NCBI GenBank assembly: GCA_017506865.1
Contig: JAFCMP010000055.1
Span: 248,001 to 312,000, forward strand
DNA from: Tribonema minus
Taxonomy: Eukaryota; Sar; Xanthophyceae; Tribonematales; Tribonemataceae
Direction: 5' to 3'
DNA: 64,000 nucleotides
This document shows, piece after piece, positions 44,987 through 56,350 of this stretch (positions are counted from its first letter, which is position 1; the number at the start of each line of letters is the position of its first letter). The position numbers were made by a program, and so were the translations under genes. The notes beneath the pieces were generated by a model. The model was not told where the DNA came from. It saw only the letters and a program-made list of their open reading frames with translations, and did not search any database.

Positions 44987-45919
44987 ATGCCCAAGCACAG
45001 CTCGAAGCACCTGAAGTCATCTCATCATGAGGGCGGCAGCAGGCCCTCGCCCCAGACACCAGTCAGTACAAGCCTTGCTGTCCGAGCCCTGCAAGTGCTG
45101 GTGGGCTGGAACAGAGAGAGCGTGCAAGCAGAGTGCGCAGCGCTGGAGGGGAAACCGTCTGCAAAGCATGTTTACACGCTTTTTTGGGAGGGCACGGGCC
45201 CAGACACTGCTGCACTTGTGGAAGGCATCTACGCTACCGCACAAGCAGCCAACGATGACGCGCTGGCGAAGAGCGGCATGAACTGGGTGCTGGCAAACAG
45301 CGGCATGGCGTACGATGACCTCCGCGATGACATCTGCAGCATAGACAATCACGGCTGCCTTACACTCCGCTTGTCCTGCGATGACACTCCTTACGGAGAC
45401 GTCTACACCGTGCAGCAGCAGCGGCTGTGCGGCAGCATCCTCTCTAGCGCCCCTCTCGACGTGGCTACTGCGTGCGCTCTGCACGTGGCCGCAGGCGCGC
45501 AGCTTGATGCCGCTGCGGCCCTGTTTGCCAACGCCAAGCTCCGCTCAAGCCGAGTCGACAACACGCTGTTTGCGGTGGTGAGATACTGTCGCGGAGACCG
45601 TGGCGGTGAGGACGAAGCACGGCTCATGAGCGTGTGGCGCAGCAGGACGGAGGCCAAGCAGGAGGCGCAACGGCTGATCGGCGAGGACCAGTGGCAGCGG
45701 ATGCGCCAGGCTGCACGCCGCGGCTGCCGTTGCTATCTGCCGGGGAAAGGCCATGTCGCCGCCACTGACCTGTTGGATGACAGCAGTGCCAGCGATGGCG
45801 AGGACAGCGGTGCCAGCGACGGCGAGGCAGACGGGTATGGGTATGACTATGACGGCGATTATGACCGCTTCTACTTCTACTCTTTCTCTGACGTTCATGA
45901 GGTGAGGCTCACACGCTGA
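44987..45919 (+). CDS. Unknown acidic-tailed protein, right copy
   Basis: Single open frame of 310 residues from ATG 44987 (MPKHSSKHLK) to TGA at 45919. A TTG-started extension upstream is possible but there is no ATG. Family not recognised. The N-terminal 30 residues are basic and Ser/His-rich. The middle is mixed helix with YTLFWEG, NDDALAKSGM and LDAAAALFANAKLRSSRVDN. The C-terminus has a repeated SDGE/SGASDGE motif and a Tyr/Asp-rich stretch ending YFYSFSDVHE. Against the left copy (1-859) there is an in-frame expansion of the SDGE repeat and many substitutions but no frame break. Probably soluble; function unknown. Confidence 0.75.
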   Translation: MPKHSSKHLKSSHHEGGSRPSPQTPVSTSLAVRALQVLVGWNRESVQAECAALEGKPSAKHVYTLFWEGTGPDTAALVEGIYATAQAANDDALAKSGMNWVLANSGMAYDDLRDDICSIDNHGCLTLRLSCDDTPYGDVYTVQQQRLCGSILSSAPLDVATACALHVAAGAQLDAAAALFANAKLRSSRVDNTLFAVVRYCRGDRGGEDEARLMSVWRSRTEAKQEAQRLIGEDQWQRMRQAARRGCRCYLPGKGHVAATDLLDDSSASDGEDSGASDGEADGYGYDYDGDYDRFYFYSFSDVHEVRLTR

Positions 45920-47539
45920 GGAGGACCAGTCGATCACTGCACCAATGCACCCATGAATGGCGGCCACGGCTCTGCTGTATGGGCACAAGCAAGCGCTGCT
46001 GCACCTACCCTGCAGACTGCGAGATTCGGCAGGTGATCATTGCAGTACATTTGTGCAGTGTTCGCCAGTATATGTTGCACTTGGTGTGCCTCGCATCTGC
46101 CAACATCCGCTCGCTCCAACCCTGTCGTGCAACTGATGTGACTGTGCGCACACTGCATCGCCTGCTTGCTGTGATCAAGATGTGGAGTTCATCAGCACTG
46201 ACGCATAACAATGTGTGTGTGATGTCCTTTCTAGAATGCCTCACCGTCATTTGTGCAGATGCACATGTTGAAGTATTCCACTGGGCGCTGGGTGGACTGC
46301 AAACAGGAACTGCCCTGGTGAATAGCGCAATCCTATCATGCTGCAGCCTGCAATATGCACTGACAATTGTCAGCTCGCCTGTCTTGCTGCAGCCTGCACT
46401 ATGTCAATAATTGCGAGCAGATATGCCAGGTCACAAGTAAATCTGTGTGCTCTGAAGCCTCTAGATTTGACACACAAACTCTGTAGTGCACACTTCACAC
46501 CAAAGCACAGAAAGGTCGACGACAACCAGACCGGTTGTGGCACCGCCTCATCTTCGGACCTATGACGTGTTGTAATACTTGTCACTGAGAGCAGCTCTAA
46601 CAAGTGTGCTGTCAGTTTCACAGCCGCGGCCGAGCGCTGCTTCAACACTGAGCGCTGTCTAACTGAGGGCGTTTGACTGGACAGCAGCTTCAGGATCTTT
46701 TAGTTGAGCTCCCTCTGTAGAATTTCGTCATGATGCCATGCAAACAGCACCATGTACGAAGGCGTGACTGTCATGGTTCCACGACCACATTCGGACGTTA
46801 TCGCCGCTGGCCCCACGCGCATGGTGGGGCTTAGGCAGACACTCTCTTTTCACGCGTACACTCGCGAGCTCTCAGTGTCACCTCTGTATACGCATGACAC
46901 GGCTCAGGCAGTGCACAAATTGAATGCATCATGATGTCTGAGGCTCTCCTTGCACAACACTGTGGCACTTCAAATTGTTCATGTACCAAACACTCGCTGC
47001 ATGCACTGCATACATGAGCACTTGCGTTTATGCGACTGACCCACACATACCGCATACCACGCGCATCATATGCATCATATGCATACGTTGATTTAATTTG
47101 TATGCAGCTTGCAGATACAGCATCGGAACTCATCATTTGTACTGCATTTGACAACATACTGGCATTCCTTGTCGGCTGTCGCCATTAGACTTCTCTGACC
47201 AGAGCCAGTGCACGTTCTCGTTGACGCCGATTGCGCATTGGCGACGTTTGAGTCATTGACACTTACTGGTAATGACAGGTACAGAATTAAACAAAAGTAC
47301 TGGCGGCGGCGGCGTTTGAGTGGTTGTCGTTGCGACACTTTCAGACTGTCATACGACATGTAGATTCCTTACAGCTAGATGCCAATCATCTGGGCTTTTT
47401 CGCGCCCTGAGCGAGAGTTAATAAAAAGTACAGACGTTTTCAGTGTTCCTGCATGCAACTGTTGCTGATATGTCAGGATGATGGCATCGCTCAGCCAGAG
47501 CACGCCGAGACATCCTAGTCCACACTCACCTTGACGGCC
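45920..47539. other. Intergenic region
   Basis: Lower in GC than the genes around it, with no coding frame or recognised element that I can support. Confidence 0.5.
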
Positions 47540-49625
47540 AGAAGCTTCCCGCAAACGCCAGAAAAGGTGGGTGTCGACCGTTGGACCGTTCAGCACCCTT
47601 GCTGAAAGAAGCAAAGATCAGCACGCAGCCGTGCTGGCGTGCTGGCGCGGCTCTCGACATTCACTCTTACCGCCTCGAAGCCAAACCGCCTTCAAAACTC
47701 GAAAACTTAGCACCACCATGATGGGAGCGCGCATCCTGATCTGTCTCGCTATGGCCCTCACCACCGCGTACAGCTGCACGACCGAGGTGTGGCAGGCTGG
47801 TGGCGTGAAGAAATGCGTCGACCCCTGCAACTACAGCAATGTCGTCTGGGACAGGCACGGTGAGCGCAGTGCAGTTCGAGACCCTGTAGCGGCCACTGAC
47901 AGGCCACTATATGAAATGGCGAACCTCCGCTACTCAAAGCTGTGCATGCATCAGTGATGTCAGAGACAAGGTTTCGCGCTGCTACGTGCCAGTAGTAGCG
48001 CTTGCGCTTGCCTCCGCGGAACCGCTGTTCTAGCGCTTCGGCCTGAGCTCATGCTTTCCATCTGCCGCCGTCTGCTGCCCGCCACAGGCAACGCGATGTG
48101 CCTGCAGTACCAGCTGACGACAGGCGGTCAACAGATCTGGTGAGGGGCATCTCTGCCGATGGCACTTGCTACTTGTTAGTAGCATCAAAAACTGCTCGCT
48201 GCATGCAAAAGCACATGGAGATCTATGCATGTACTGCAGTGGTAGAAGCTTTCAAGTGTCTATTTGCAATCATGGTGTGGAATTTTGTTGACGTTTGTCA
48301 AGAGATCACTGATGGCATCTGCATGAGCTCCAAAGCATCGAGGACATGTCAGCACAGATTTTAGTCATGCCTGAATACATTTGACCGCCTATGACCATTC
48401 ATGTAGTACGTGAATGGTGTTGCATTCCTCCAGTACTTCAAGTTGAGGTCCAGTGTCGAGCCTGAGGAAGCCTTTGCGGATGTAGTACCAGTGTAGATGT
48501 GGTTGTCTTTGAGACGCATTCACGCAGACCTACTGGTGTACATGGCTTGCACAGCAGGTGTGCCACATGCGCTTTGTCCACCCTTCATGTACATGTCTTC
48601 AAAGCACTGATCGTTGCTTGGCTCCCAGGCCGTATACTCCCAGAGGTAATGCTGTAGCCCTTGCGTGCGCCGTATCACGCATACATGAAGGCCGTGCATC
48701 ATTTTTTTTCAGTGTACACGCCTGGGTAAGCAGCAATGCATCCTACTCCCGGCGTCGGTGTTCGCGGCGGGCATTGCGCCTCCTCGTGAACATTTATGAC
48801 GGCATGTCTACATTGGCCTGGCAGTGCCTATATGCAGTGCCAGGCCTGATCACAGCTGCCCACACATCTAATCTGCTGCGACGACGCTTCGCTCACCTGC
48901 AGCCCGTGGTCCAACATCGCGTACGACGCCGACGGCACACCGGTGTGCATGATCTCACAGAACAACCAAGAGCTGTGCAAGACGTCCAGCATCGCCTACG
49001 ACCACGCGCACCAGCCTGTGTGCGTGTCCACAAGCGAGGGCTTCAGCTGCCCCGCCGAGAGGATCAAGTACAACGGCTCGCTCGACCCCTACTGCTCGTG
49101 AGCGTGCGCGGCAGCAGCAACGCTCTCGAGGGTGCCGCAAGACTTGATGGCTGGCTTGCCCTATGGCTGCCGAAGTAAAGGCACATAGCAGTTACAATGA
49201 CAGAAGTATGTAGCCTGTTGAAAGGAGGTCAAGCTACAAAGGCAGATGTAGCCTCAGAGATGTGTGTCTTGCTTTAGAGTGCTGTCACACGGTGCCACCG
49301 TGTGACACCAGCAGCCAATGGCTATGGCTTTCCGGTCGGGTTGGGCTGGCGGAGCTTACACTGTACAGTACCAAAAAGAGAGTGGAGCGGGGCTGCTATC
49401 TGTTCATGTGAACGGAAACACTGTGTGTGCCAGCGTGTGTGACTTGCGAGGTACAAAGTTGTGACGTGTTTCAAGCAGTGCCATGGGTTTGTCATCCATG
49501 AAGCAGCTGCAGACTATGTGTTGGACGCGTTGTAAGCACTGGCAAAGGACAAATATTCTACTTCTATATGAACTGATGCGCATCAGCTCTTTTGTGTGAT
49601 TGCTGTTTACATCGAGCCAGATCGC
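47540..49625. repeat. Left arm of second inverted duplication
   Basis: Matches the reverse complement of 54630-56350, from the shared upstream block (TCGACCGTTGGACCGTT) through the cysteine-repeat gene and about 500 bp of 3' flank (GGTTGGGCTGGC, GAGCTTACACTGTACAG, GAACTGATGCGCATCAG). The spacer between arms is about 5 kb and holds the 2-oxoglutarate oxygenase gene. Confidence 0.85.
47718..49101 (+). CDS. Small secreted cysteine-repeat protein, plus copy
   Basis: Three exons, 47718-47859, 48088-48139 and 48903-49101, phases 1 and 2, giving 130 residues ending at TGA. Starts MMGARILICLAMALTTAYS, a clear signal peptide. The mature part is three tandem modules of about 24 residues: SNVVWDRHGNAMC..., WSNIAYDADGTPVC... 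and SSIAYDHAHQPVC..., each with a Tyr/Trp-Asp turn and Cys pairs, then CPAERIKYN and a final Cys. About eleven cysteines suggest disulphide bonding in the secretory path or outside the cell. I do not recognise the family. The paralogue at 55152-56163 has the same exon structure. The shared block upstream (TCGACCGTTGGACCGTT) is a candidate common promoter element. Confidence 0.8.
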
Positions 49626-51451
49626 GACATGTATTGACTTGCTGTACATAGATTGGTAACTTTGTAACACAGTTCATGACTATGAGGCTGGTGCAAGCAT
49701 GATGCACTTTGAATCATTGCGTAAGCTCTACGGGCTGCTTAAATCGGCACAGCAGCGCACCTCTTTGAGTTACCAATGTGAGGCACGACAATATTGAATG
49801 TGTTGGACGCGGATGCCGTAGCCTATGCAGGATGCATAGTAGACCCATGTATAGACTATGTTCACACTATGGAGTGCATGCCGAAGTAATGAGAGCTGGC
49901 AATGATTGATGAGAACTGCTTTACGGCGATCACAAGAGTCTAGTCAAGCGGCGCCCATCATCCTGCTCAAGTATGTGCTGTCATGCCAAGTGGACAACAC
50001 GCAAAGTACCAGGTCCTGAGTATAGACCTGTTCATATTCTGAAGGCTGGTGCATGATGGCACGAGGTGCACCGTTGCTCAGCTGCATCTCGTACTGCTCC
50101 CCCCGCAGCACGCGCATGAGACCAGTGTTTCTCTATGGCTGCGTGCCGCGCGCGCAGCGCTACCCTGCCTTGACATTCGCGCACTTTGTCACCTTTGCAG
50201 AGGAGGTTCAGCCAACAGAGCCTGGCCGACGGGCTCATACAACAGCCGCAGCGGCACAGGTTGAGCACTGCGAACCTCGCCCCGTCGCCCGTGCTGTCCA
50301 GCAGCACCAGGAGCTGAGGCCCGTCACTCGTGTCGAGCTCGCTCTGCTCTGCCAGCGCGCCGACGGTCGTTGTCAGGGAAAGACAATGGTGACCGCAACC
50401 GTCCAGCTTGAGCGCATGCACCGCTGCATGTGGTCGGCGCCGTTTGGCTTCATCTGTGTCAACGCTCAGCGCACACTTGAGCGTGGGTAACCCGCAGGTT
50501 GCTGAGCTGTGGTGTGGCTGCTCGTGTCAATGTCCATTGACAGTGCTCTGCGGCGCCGGTTGCAAGGCTGGAGAATGTCACTACAAGTATGCGCAAAGGT
50601 GGGAGGTGGACAAAGTCCTCATAGTATAAGGCCCGCGCAACTGCCTTAGGGTTAGGGCTAGGGTTAGCGCTAGCACTCTTTCACAGCGAGGTCATAAGAG
50701 CAAGTCATATGCAAGCACAGCATTCATGGCAACTTTAAGGTGGGCTTCGTTGGTGGGAGGGACCATGTGCACTAAAATCAGCCAGACAGCGCAACAGCAG
50801 TGATGCAGGTTTCTACAAATGCAAATGGAGGGCAGACACAGAAGCACCCAGTCTAAGGCATATGTTTTGCAGCCGGTGTCATTATCTTTTGAACAAGATT
50901 TACTGGGCAGCAGTGCTTCCTACAAAGCGTAATTTATGAAGCACCTGAGGTGTCATGTCGCACGCTGCAGTGAAGGGCTCAGCACACTAGCACACAATGC
51001 CCTATTGTTAGGGGCACATGTTTATCAGCCCATAGGCGACGGCAAGTGTACTACATGAGCATCAACGTTGTGAGCCTGATGCACAGCAAGGATAGTCATT
51101 GAGCACAGGATGAGAGTGCGTACATGGCAGACATGACTTAGATCGCATCGATGCACAGATGCAGACTACAGCAGTGCTTAGAAAGCTCACATCCTGTTCG
51201 ACAGCGATCGCAACACACCGGTAAAATTTTGATGAAAGTGCCTGTCATTTACAGAATCCGCGACAAACGTAAAATCCGAAGTGCGCACAGGACTGCGGCA
51301 ACCTGCGACAGCGGCGTCACCAATTTGTTGATGTGCATGCAACGTCAAGGTGGCCTTCAGGGCAATGGCCCCATGCGTATCTACCTATGGAACTGAAAGC
51401 ACACATTCCTTGCATACGCCAGCATCAGCACCGCAGCGGGGCCACGGGCCC
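49626..51451. other. Intergenic region with a TTAGGG-like tract
   Basis: No gene supported. A 145-residue open frame at 50053-50490 (plus) and a Cys-rich frame after it (50500-50627) lack a recognisable domain. A telomere-like tract lies at 50644-50671. Confidence 0.5.
50644..50671. repeat. Interstitial TTAGGG telomere-like tract
   Basis: Reads TTAGGGTTAGGGCTAGGGTT, opposite in orientation to the CCCTAA tracts at 26776 and 28767. With those it suggests a TTAGGG-type telomere repeat in this genome. Confidence 0.75.
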
Positions 51452-54438
51452 TCATCCATAGTACGCGCGCATCGTGCGCCGCACAAACTCCCCGAAGCTG
51501 ATGCCCGGCTCCCAGCGCGTGTGCAGCGGTGCGACCCCGCGCGGCAGGTGCTCGTCGCCCCCCTCCCCCCTCAGACCCCCCTCCGGGGCGACCATCGCCT
51601 CCTCGCACATGGGCTGCATGAACACCGCAAATGTCTCGCGGCTGACGGCAGCAGCGCCGCCGCTGCCGCTGCGCGAGATGGCGCGCACGGCATGCGGCGT
51701 CGCGCGCAGCGCGCCGCCGCTCTGCACCTGCGCGGCCTCCCCCACCTGCGCACGCGCGCGCGCGTTGATCAAGGACAGCGCCGCGTATGCATTGTGTCAG
51801 TTGTGGGCCTGGCCTCGTGCCTGAGCCTGTCGAGCGGTGGGTTGTGAACGACAAAAAGTGAGGAAGCATCGGCGGCACCGCGCTTGCCTGGTCTGTGCCT
51901 GCACAAGCGCCTCCATTGCAGCCGCCTTCGTTGCAGCCTCCTTAGCAGGTGACACAGGTTATAAGATTATGTTGAAGACCACGGTGCGCAGGCGATGGGA
52001 CGCGGCGCGCAGGCGCAAGCGGTCATGGGGCGCTCGCATGTGTGAACAGGTGCATCATAAGTCGATGTTGCAGCCGCCTCAATGTGGCACGCACGCAGGT
52101 CAGGCGGTGGAGCGCCGTCCGCAGCGCACCTCAACTGAGACACTACATAAGCCTGCGAGAGCGAGGCATCTGCGAGTTGCAGCAGGTCAGCAAACAGGGC
52201 ACGCGCCTTGCCAGCAATTTACGGCAGTGCGTCGGTGCGCCTGAAACAGCAGGCAGCCCTCAGGCGCGCGACGGCCGCCGCGCCGTGACACTGCGTGCAC
52301 GCTGATGCGAGACGCGTTGCGGAGCAGGACTGCTGCAATGATGGGCGCACAATGCCGCAGCACCCTCATCACAAGGATGAGAACCCCAGGTAGCGCGGCG
52401 GCACATGGGCAGGGGCACGGGGTGCGAGTTGTGTCGCCTGGGCTTAGTGTTCAAGGTATTACGATTACGAGTGCGCAGACTATTTCAGCATCGTCATGTG
52501 TTTGCGCGCAGCACGGCAGCAGCACACTGTTCGACCGCAGCGCAACTGCCCCCCCCCCCCCCCCCCCCTTGCCTCAAAGTATTACCCACAGCGCGCGACG
52601 CGCAGCACAAAAGATCCACATGCCGGAGCAGCGGATCGTGATGCCACACAGCGCAGCGCGCCCGCTCGTTCGCGCAGCACACCGACGCGGCGGCGGCGCA
52701 CCTGGAACAGCAGGCAGCCCTCGGGCGCGACCGGCCGCACGAGCTCGCCGCGTCGCGACATGACGTGCAGGCCGCTGGCGGGGTCCGGGCACGTCACCTC
52801 CGCTCCGCGCGCGTCCAGGTGCATGGCGGGCACGAGCCCCGTCAGCGAGCCGTGGTCGAGGTGCCAGCCGCACCAGTCGGAGAAGCTGGCGCCCTCTAGC
52901 GGCGGTGACGGCGGCGGCGCTGCTGCTGGTGATGTTGCTGCTGAGGTTGCGATGGGCGGAGGGGAAACGCGCGGCGGGGGGGGGGGGCTCATTATGCAAC
53001 CTTCAAGAGTGTGGCATTGTGTAGCATAACATGAGTAATGAAGAAACGGTGGGGGAAGCTGTGGTGCAGGTACTGCTCCTTCTGAACCCCCTTCGAGCAG
53101 CGTGCGCATTCTGGTAGCGTGTACTGCTGTGCACGTGTAGGCCGCACTAGTTCGCGCCACTGCGCTCGAAGGCAGTGGGGGGGGGAAAGAGCAATTCATT
53201 ACGTGCAGCATATTGGGGTGCGCCCTGTGAGGGCGTTGTGACCGGGCATGCTGAGCTGCTGTTGAAGTGTTGCTGTCCGCTGCGAGGCTCATGAAGTTCA
53301 GATACCACTGGTACCTGGCACCCTGCTTGCCTGGCTGTGAACAGCGACTCCATGTTCCAATGCAGGCATTGCAGCGTTCCTGCTCGCAGTGCTGTTCCAG
53401 GCCACCACGTGCTATAGGAGGATTGGGGTGGCGAGCAGCAGCTGGGACCTCCGCGTATTCTGAACCGCACTGAAACACATCAGCGGCTTTGCTCACCGCG
53501 TTGCGCGCTGCCGCCGTTGTCGCTCCCCCGCCCCTCCCCGAGCGGAAAATAGTGCAGCAGCCGCCCCTTGGCGCACCGGCTCGCCGCCACCATGCGCTCC
53601 AGGCCGCCGCTGTAGCCCGGACGCGCGCGCGCCGCGTACGCGTCGCACTGGCGCGCCACCAGCACGCCGACGGCGATCACCAGCTGACCCAGCACCTTGA
53701 AGGCGGGCTCTAAGTCTGGCAGGTGTTTGGTGGGCCTGTCCTGGATGGAGCGCGGGTGGTGTGCGGGGCGCGCGGCGCTGAGACGCGCGGGGGGTGTACG
53801 CCGCCGTGCTGCTGGCAATACTGCTCAGTCACTCAGTGCATCGCGATGGTCATATTACTGAATGAATGTGAGTAACGTGCGCAAATGTTTTGATGAGAGC
53901 GAGTGACCTACAGTCACGTCCTTGTGCTTTGACTGTTGCTCTGCTGCAGGCATACACATACACTGTCAGCTTCAATCATCTCACAACACAACGGGGTCAT
54001 GCGCACGTTGCTTGTCAGGGCCGGGCGGTCTCACCAGATGTTGGGATGGATGCTGGCCGGGAACTGCGCTATTTGAGACTCGTCATCCACCGGCCTGTCG
54101 TACACGGGGTTGGCGTAGTAGGAACCTTTGCTGAAATCTGGCGTCCCTGAGCTCAGCCGTTCTTTGCCCAGTGACCAACCAAACATGTAGCTACTGCTGG
54201 GATGCTCTAGCTCGGCCTGAACCTCAGCTGGCAGTTCAGCCAGCGTCTTCGCCAGCGGCAGCAGCTTCGCTCTCAACACTTGCAGATTTGGCACCCCTGT
54301 CACTGCTAGTATGCCCAGGCCTTCGTTTCCGTATGCCTGCTCGATGGCAGAGCAGAGATCAGCGCCAGACTGCAAGTCTGTGTACTTCACGCATACCACA
54401 GGCTCGCGACGAGCCGTGCCCTGCTGATGCTCCTGCAT
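51452..54438 (-). CDS. 2-oxoglutarate/Fe(II)-dependent oxygenase (plant isopenicillin-N-synthase-like class)
   Basis: Four exons, 54438-54035, 53735-53497, 52940-52702 and 51745-51452, phases consistent, 391 residues. Start is ATG 54438 (MQEHQQGTARR). The N-terminal DIOX_N-like region has GLGILAVTGVPN, FSKGSYYANPVYDRP and HPNIWPTKHLPDLEPAFK, typical of a plant and algal oxygenase group. The catalytic core has WCGWHLDHGSLTGL (His-x-Asp iron ligands), APEGCLLFQVGEA, ATPHAVRA (distal His) and SRETFAVFMQP (Arg for 2-oxoglutarate). The C-terminus is WEPGISFGEFVRRTMRAYYG. All expected ligands are present, so it is probably active; substrate unknown. It lies between the two inverted cysteine-repeat genes. 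A relic of exon 3 lies in intron 3. Confidence 0.85.
52190..52320 (-). pseudogene. Relic of oxygenase exon 3 inside intron 3
   Basis: The stretch AACAGCAGGCAGCCCTC and its surroundings match the 3' end of exon 3 (52702 onward), about 460 bp away. The relic still reads APEGCLLFQ on the minus strand, but its donor and the rest of the exon are degraded. Confidence 0.7.
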
Positions 54439-54629
54439 GTCAGCCAGGCTTTTGTGCAGTTGCAATCAGGGAACGGGGCATAGAATCACCACTGCCCAGG
54501 TAGGCAAGGATCGTGGAACCTTTGCGAATCAACTTCAAGGCGCGAAAATCAACTTGAACTTGAGCTTCAGTAAGTCGCGTAAAAAGCTTTGTTCCATCCA
54601 GTCAAACAATGTCCTTGTCCTGATGATGC

Positions 54630-56350
54630 TCAGTGTCAACAGCAAACAGGCTCAATGTGAACAGCAAACATGCAAAAGAACTGATGCGCATCTATTCATG
54701 TAGATGGGATGTCATTCACAAACGCTCACAACATTGTGTACAACACATACTCTGAAGCTGCAAAGATTACAAACCCATGTCGCTGCTTGAACGCGTCAAA
54801 CAACCTTGCAAGTCAATCAAGATGGCACACACGGTGTCCCTTCCATATGAACTGATGGCAGCACCGCTCCTCTCTGTACAGTGTAAGCTCTGCCAGCCCA
54901 ACCTTACAGCCAAGGCATAGCGGTTGGGCGCTGGGGCGACACAGCACTCTAAGCTTGAACCAGTACACACACCCTTTTGGCTACTTGTGCATTGCCCCTT
55001 GACCACTACTCTGAGCAATGACACACAGTCAGACGCCCACCACTGCACAAAGGCCCATGTAGAAGGCCTTGTTGGAGCTCAGTCGGTGCGCAGAAGGCGG
55101 GCACATCGTTGTTGCAACAGTGGCCATGGGCATTGCCGCCGCCGCGCACGCTTACGAGCAGCAGGGGTCGAGCGTGCCATTGTACTTGATCCTCTCAGCG
55201 GGGCAGCTGAAGCCGTCACTTGTGGACACGCACACGGGCTGGTGCGCGTGGTCGTAGGCAATGCTGGACGTCTTGCACAGCTCTTGTTTGTTTTGCGAGA
55301 TCATGCACACCGGCGTACCGTTGGCGTCGTACGCAATGTTGGACCACGGGCTGCAGGGGCAGCAGAGCGTCGTCACAGCAACATTAGGGGTCTGGGAGCT
55401 CCGCAGAGCTCACTGGCAGGCCTCAGGCTGGCACTGCCAGGTTAATGCAGACATGCAATACGGTTCAGGCACAGGCTAGAGCTTATTGAGTAACGCATCA
55501 CCTTGAACAAGGACACAAATGGTCACAGGCGATTTAATGTGTTTGGGCATGATCCAGATTATCATATGGTGGCGTGTCCTTAGTGCTATGAAGCTCATGC
55601 AGATCATCTCTGGACAAATTGCAATCAAGCTACAACAGCAGTTTTGCACAGGTCTCAATGTGTTTGTGCGTGCAGCAAGCAGTTTTTATTGTCACTGTGC
55701 CACAAACAAGCAGCAAAGCCATTGGCAGAGATGTTTTCCTCACCAGATCTGTTGACCGCCTGTTGTCAGCTGGTACTGCAAACACATCGCATTGCCTGTG
55801 GCAGGCAGCAGACGGCGGTAGACGGGAAGCATGAACTCGAGCCGGATTGCCGGTGCAGTGTGGTTCCGCGTATGCAAGCGCAAGCGCTAATGATGGCGCG
55901 CAGCAGCGCGGGACACTGATGCACAGCGAGGTTCACCAATGCATTCATGCAGGCCTGGCACCCGCAAAGCAAACGCCGGCCTTTCAGTGGCCTACACAAG
56001 TGTCGGGAACTGCACTGAACTCACCGTGCCTGTCCCAGACGACGTTGCTGTAGTTGCAGGGGTCAACGCATTTCTTCACGCCACCAGCCTGCCACACCTC
56101 TGTCGTGCAGCTGTACGCGGTGCTTAGGGCCATGGCGAGACAGAGCAGGATGCGCGCTGCCATCTTGGTGGTGCTGGTCTGACTAAGCTTGCGGGTCTTG
56201 GAGGCTGTGTGGCTTCGAGACGGTAAGAGTGACTGTCGAGAGCCGCGCCAGCTGCGTGCTTTGCTTCTTTCAGGGTGGCTTTAATTAACGGTCCAACGGT
56301 CGAGACACCACCTTTTTCTGGCGTTTGCAAGAAGGTTCTGGCTGTCATGA
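54630..56350. repeat. Right arm of second inverted duplication
   Basis: Inverted match to 47540-49625. Near the outer edge of the 3' flank there is also a 22-bp tandem pair (ACAGCAAACAGGCTCAA / ACAGCAAACATGCAAAA). Confidence 0.8.
55152..56163 (-). CDS. Small secreted cysteine-repeat protein, minus copy
   Basis: Exons 56163-56025, 55795-55744 and 55350-55152, phases 1 and 2, 129 residues with TAA stop. Starts MAARILLCLAMALSTAYS, a signal peptide. The mature sequence is nearly identical to the plus copy (differences include DADG/DANG, SLDPYC/TLDPCC), and all module cysteines are kept, with one extra near the C-terminus. High conservation in exons against divergence in introns suggests both genes are maintained. 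Confidence 0.8.

Larger units (their letters stand above)
41330..45919. repeat. Right arm of large inverted duplication
   Basis: Inverted counterpart of 1-4795, with the same order of elements. The match begins at the sequence equivalent to the hairpin loop on the left. The arm extends at least to the match for position 1 (about 45850) and probably through the stop codon of the acidic-tailed gene. Confidence 0.9.

Noticed and set aside
50053-50490. 145-residue open frame in the intergenic region
   Set aside because: No recognisable domain, no splice partners, and the opposite strand is equally open.
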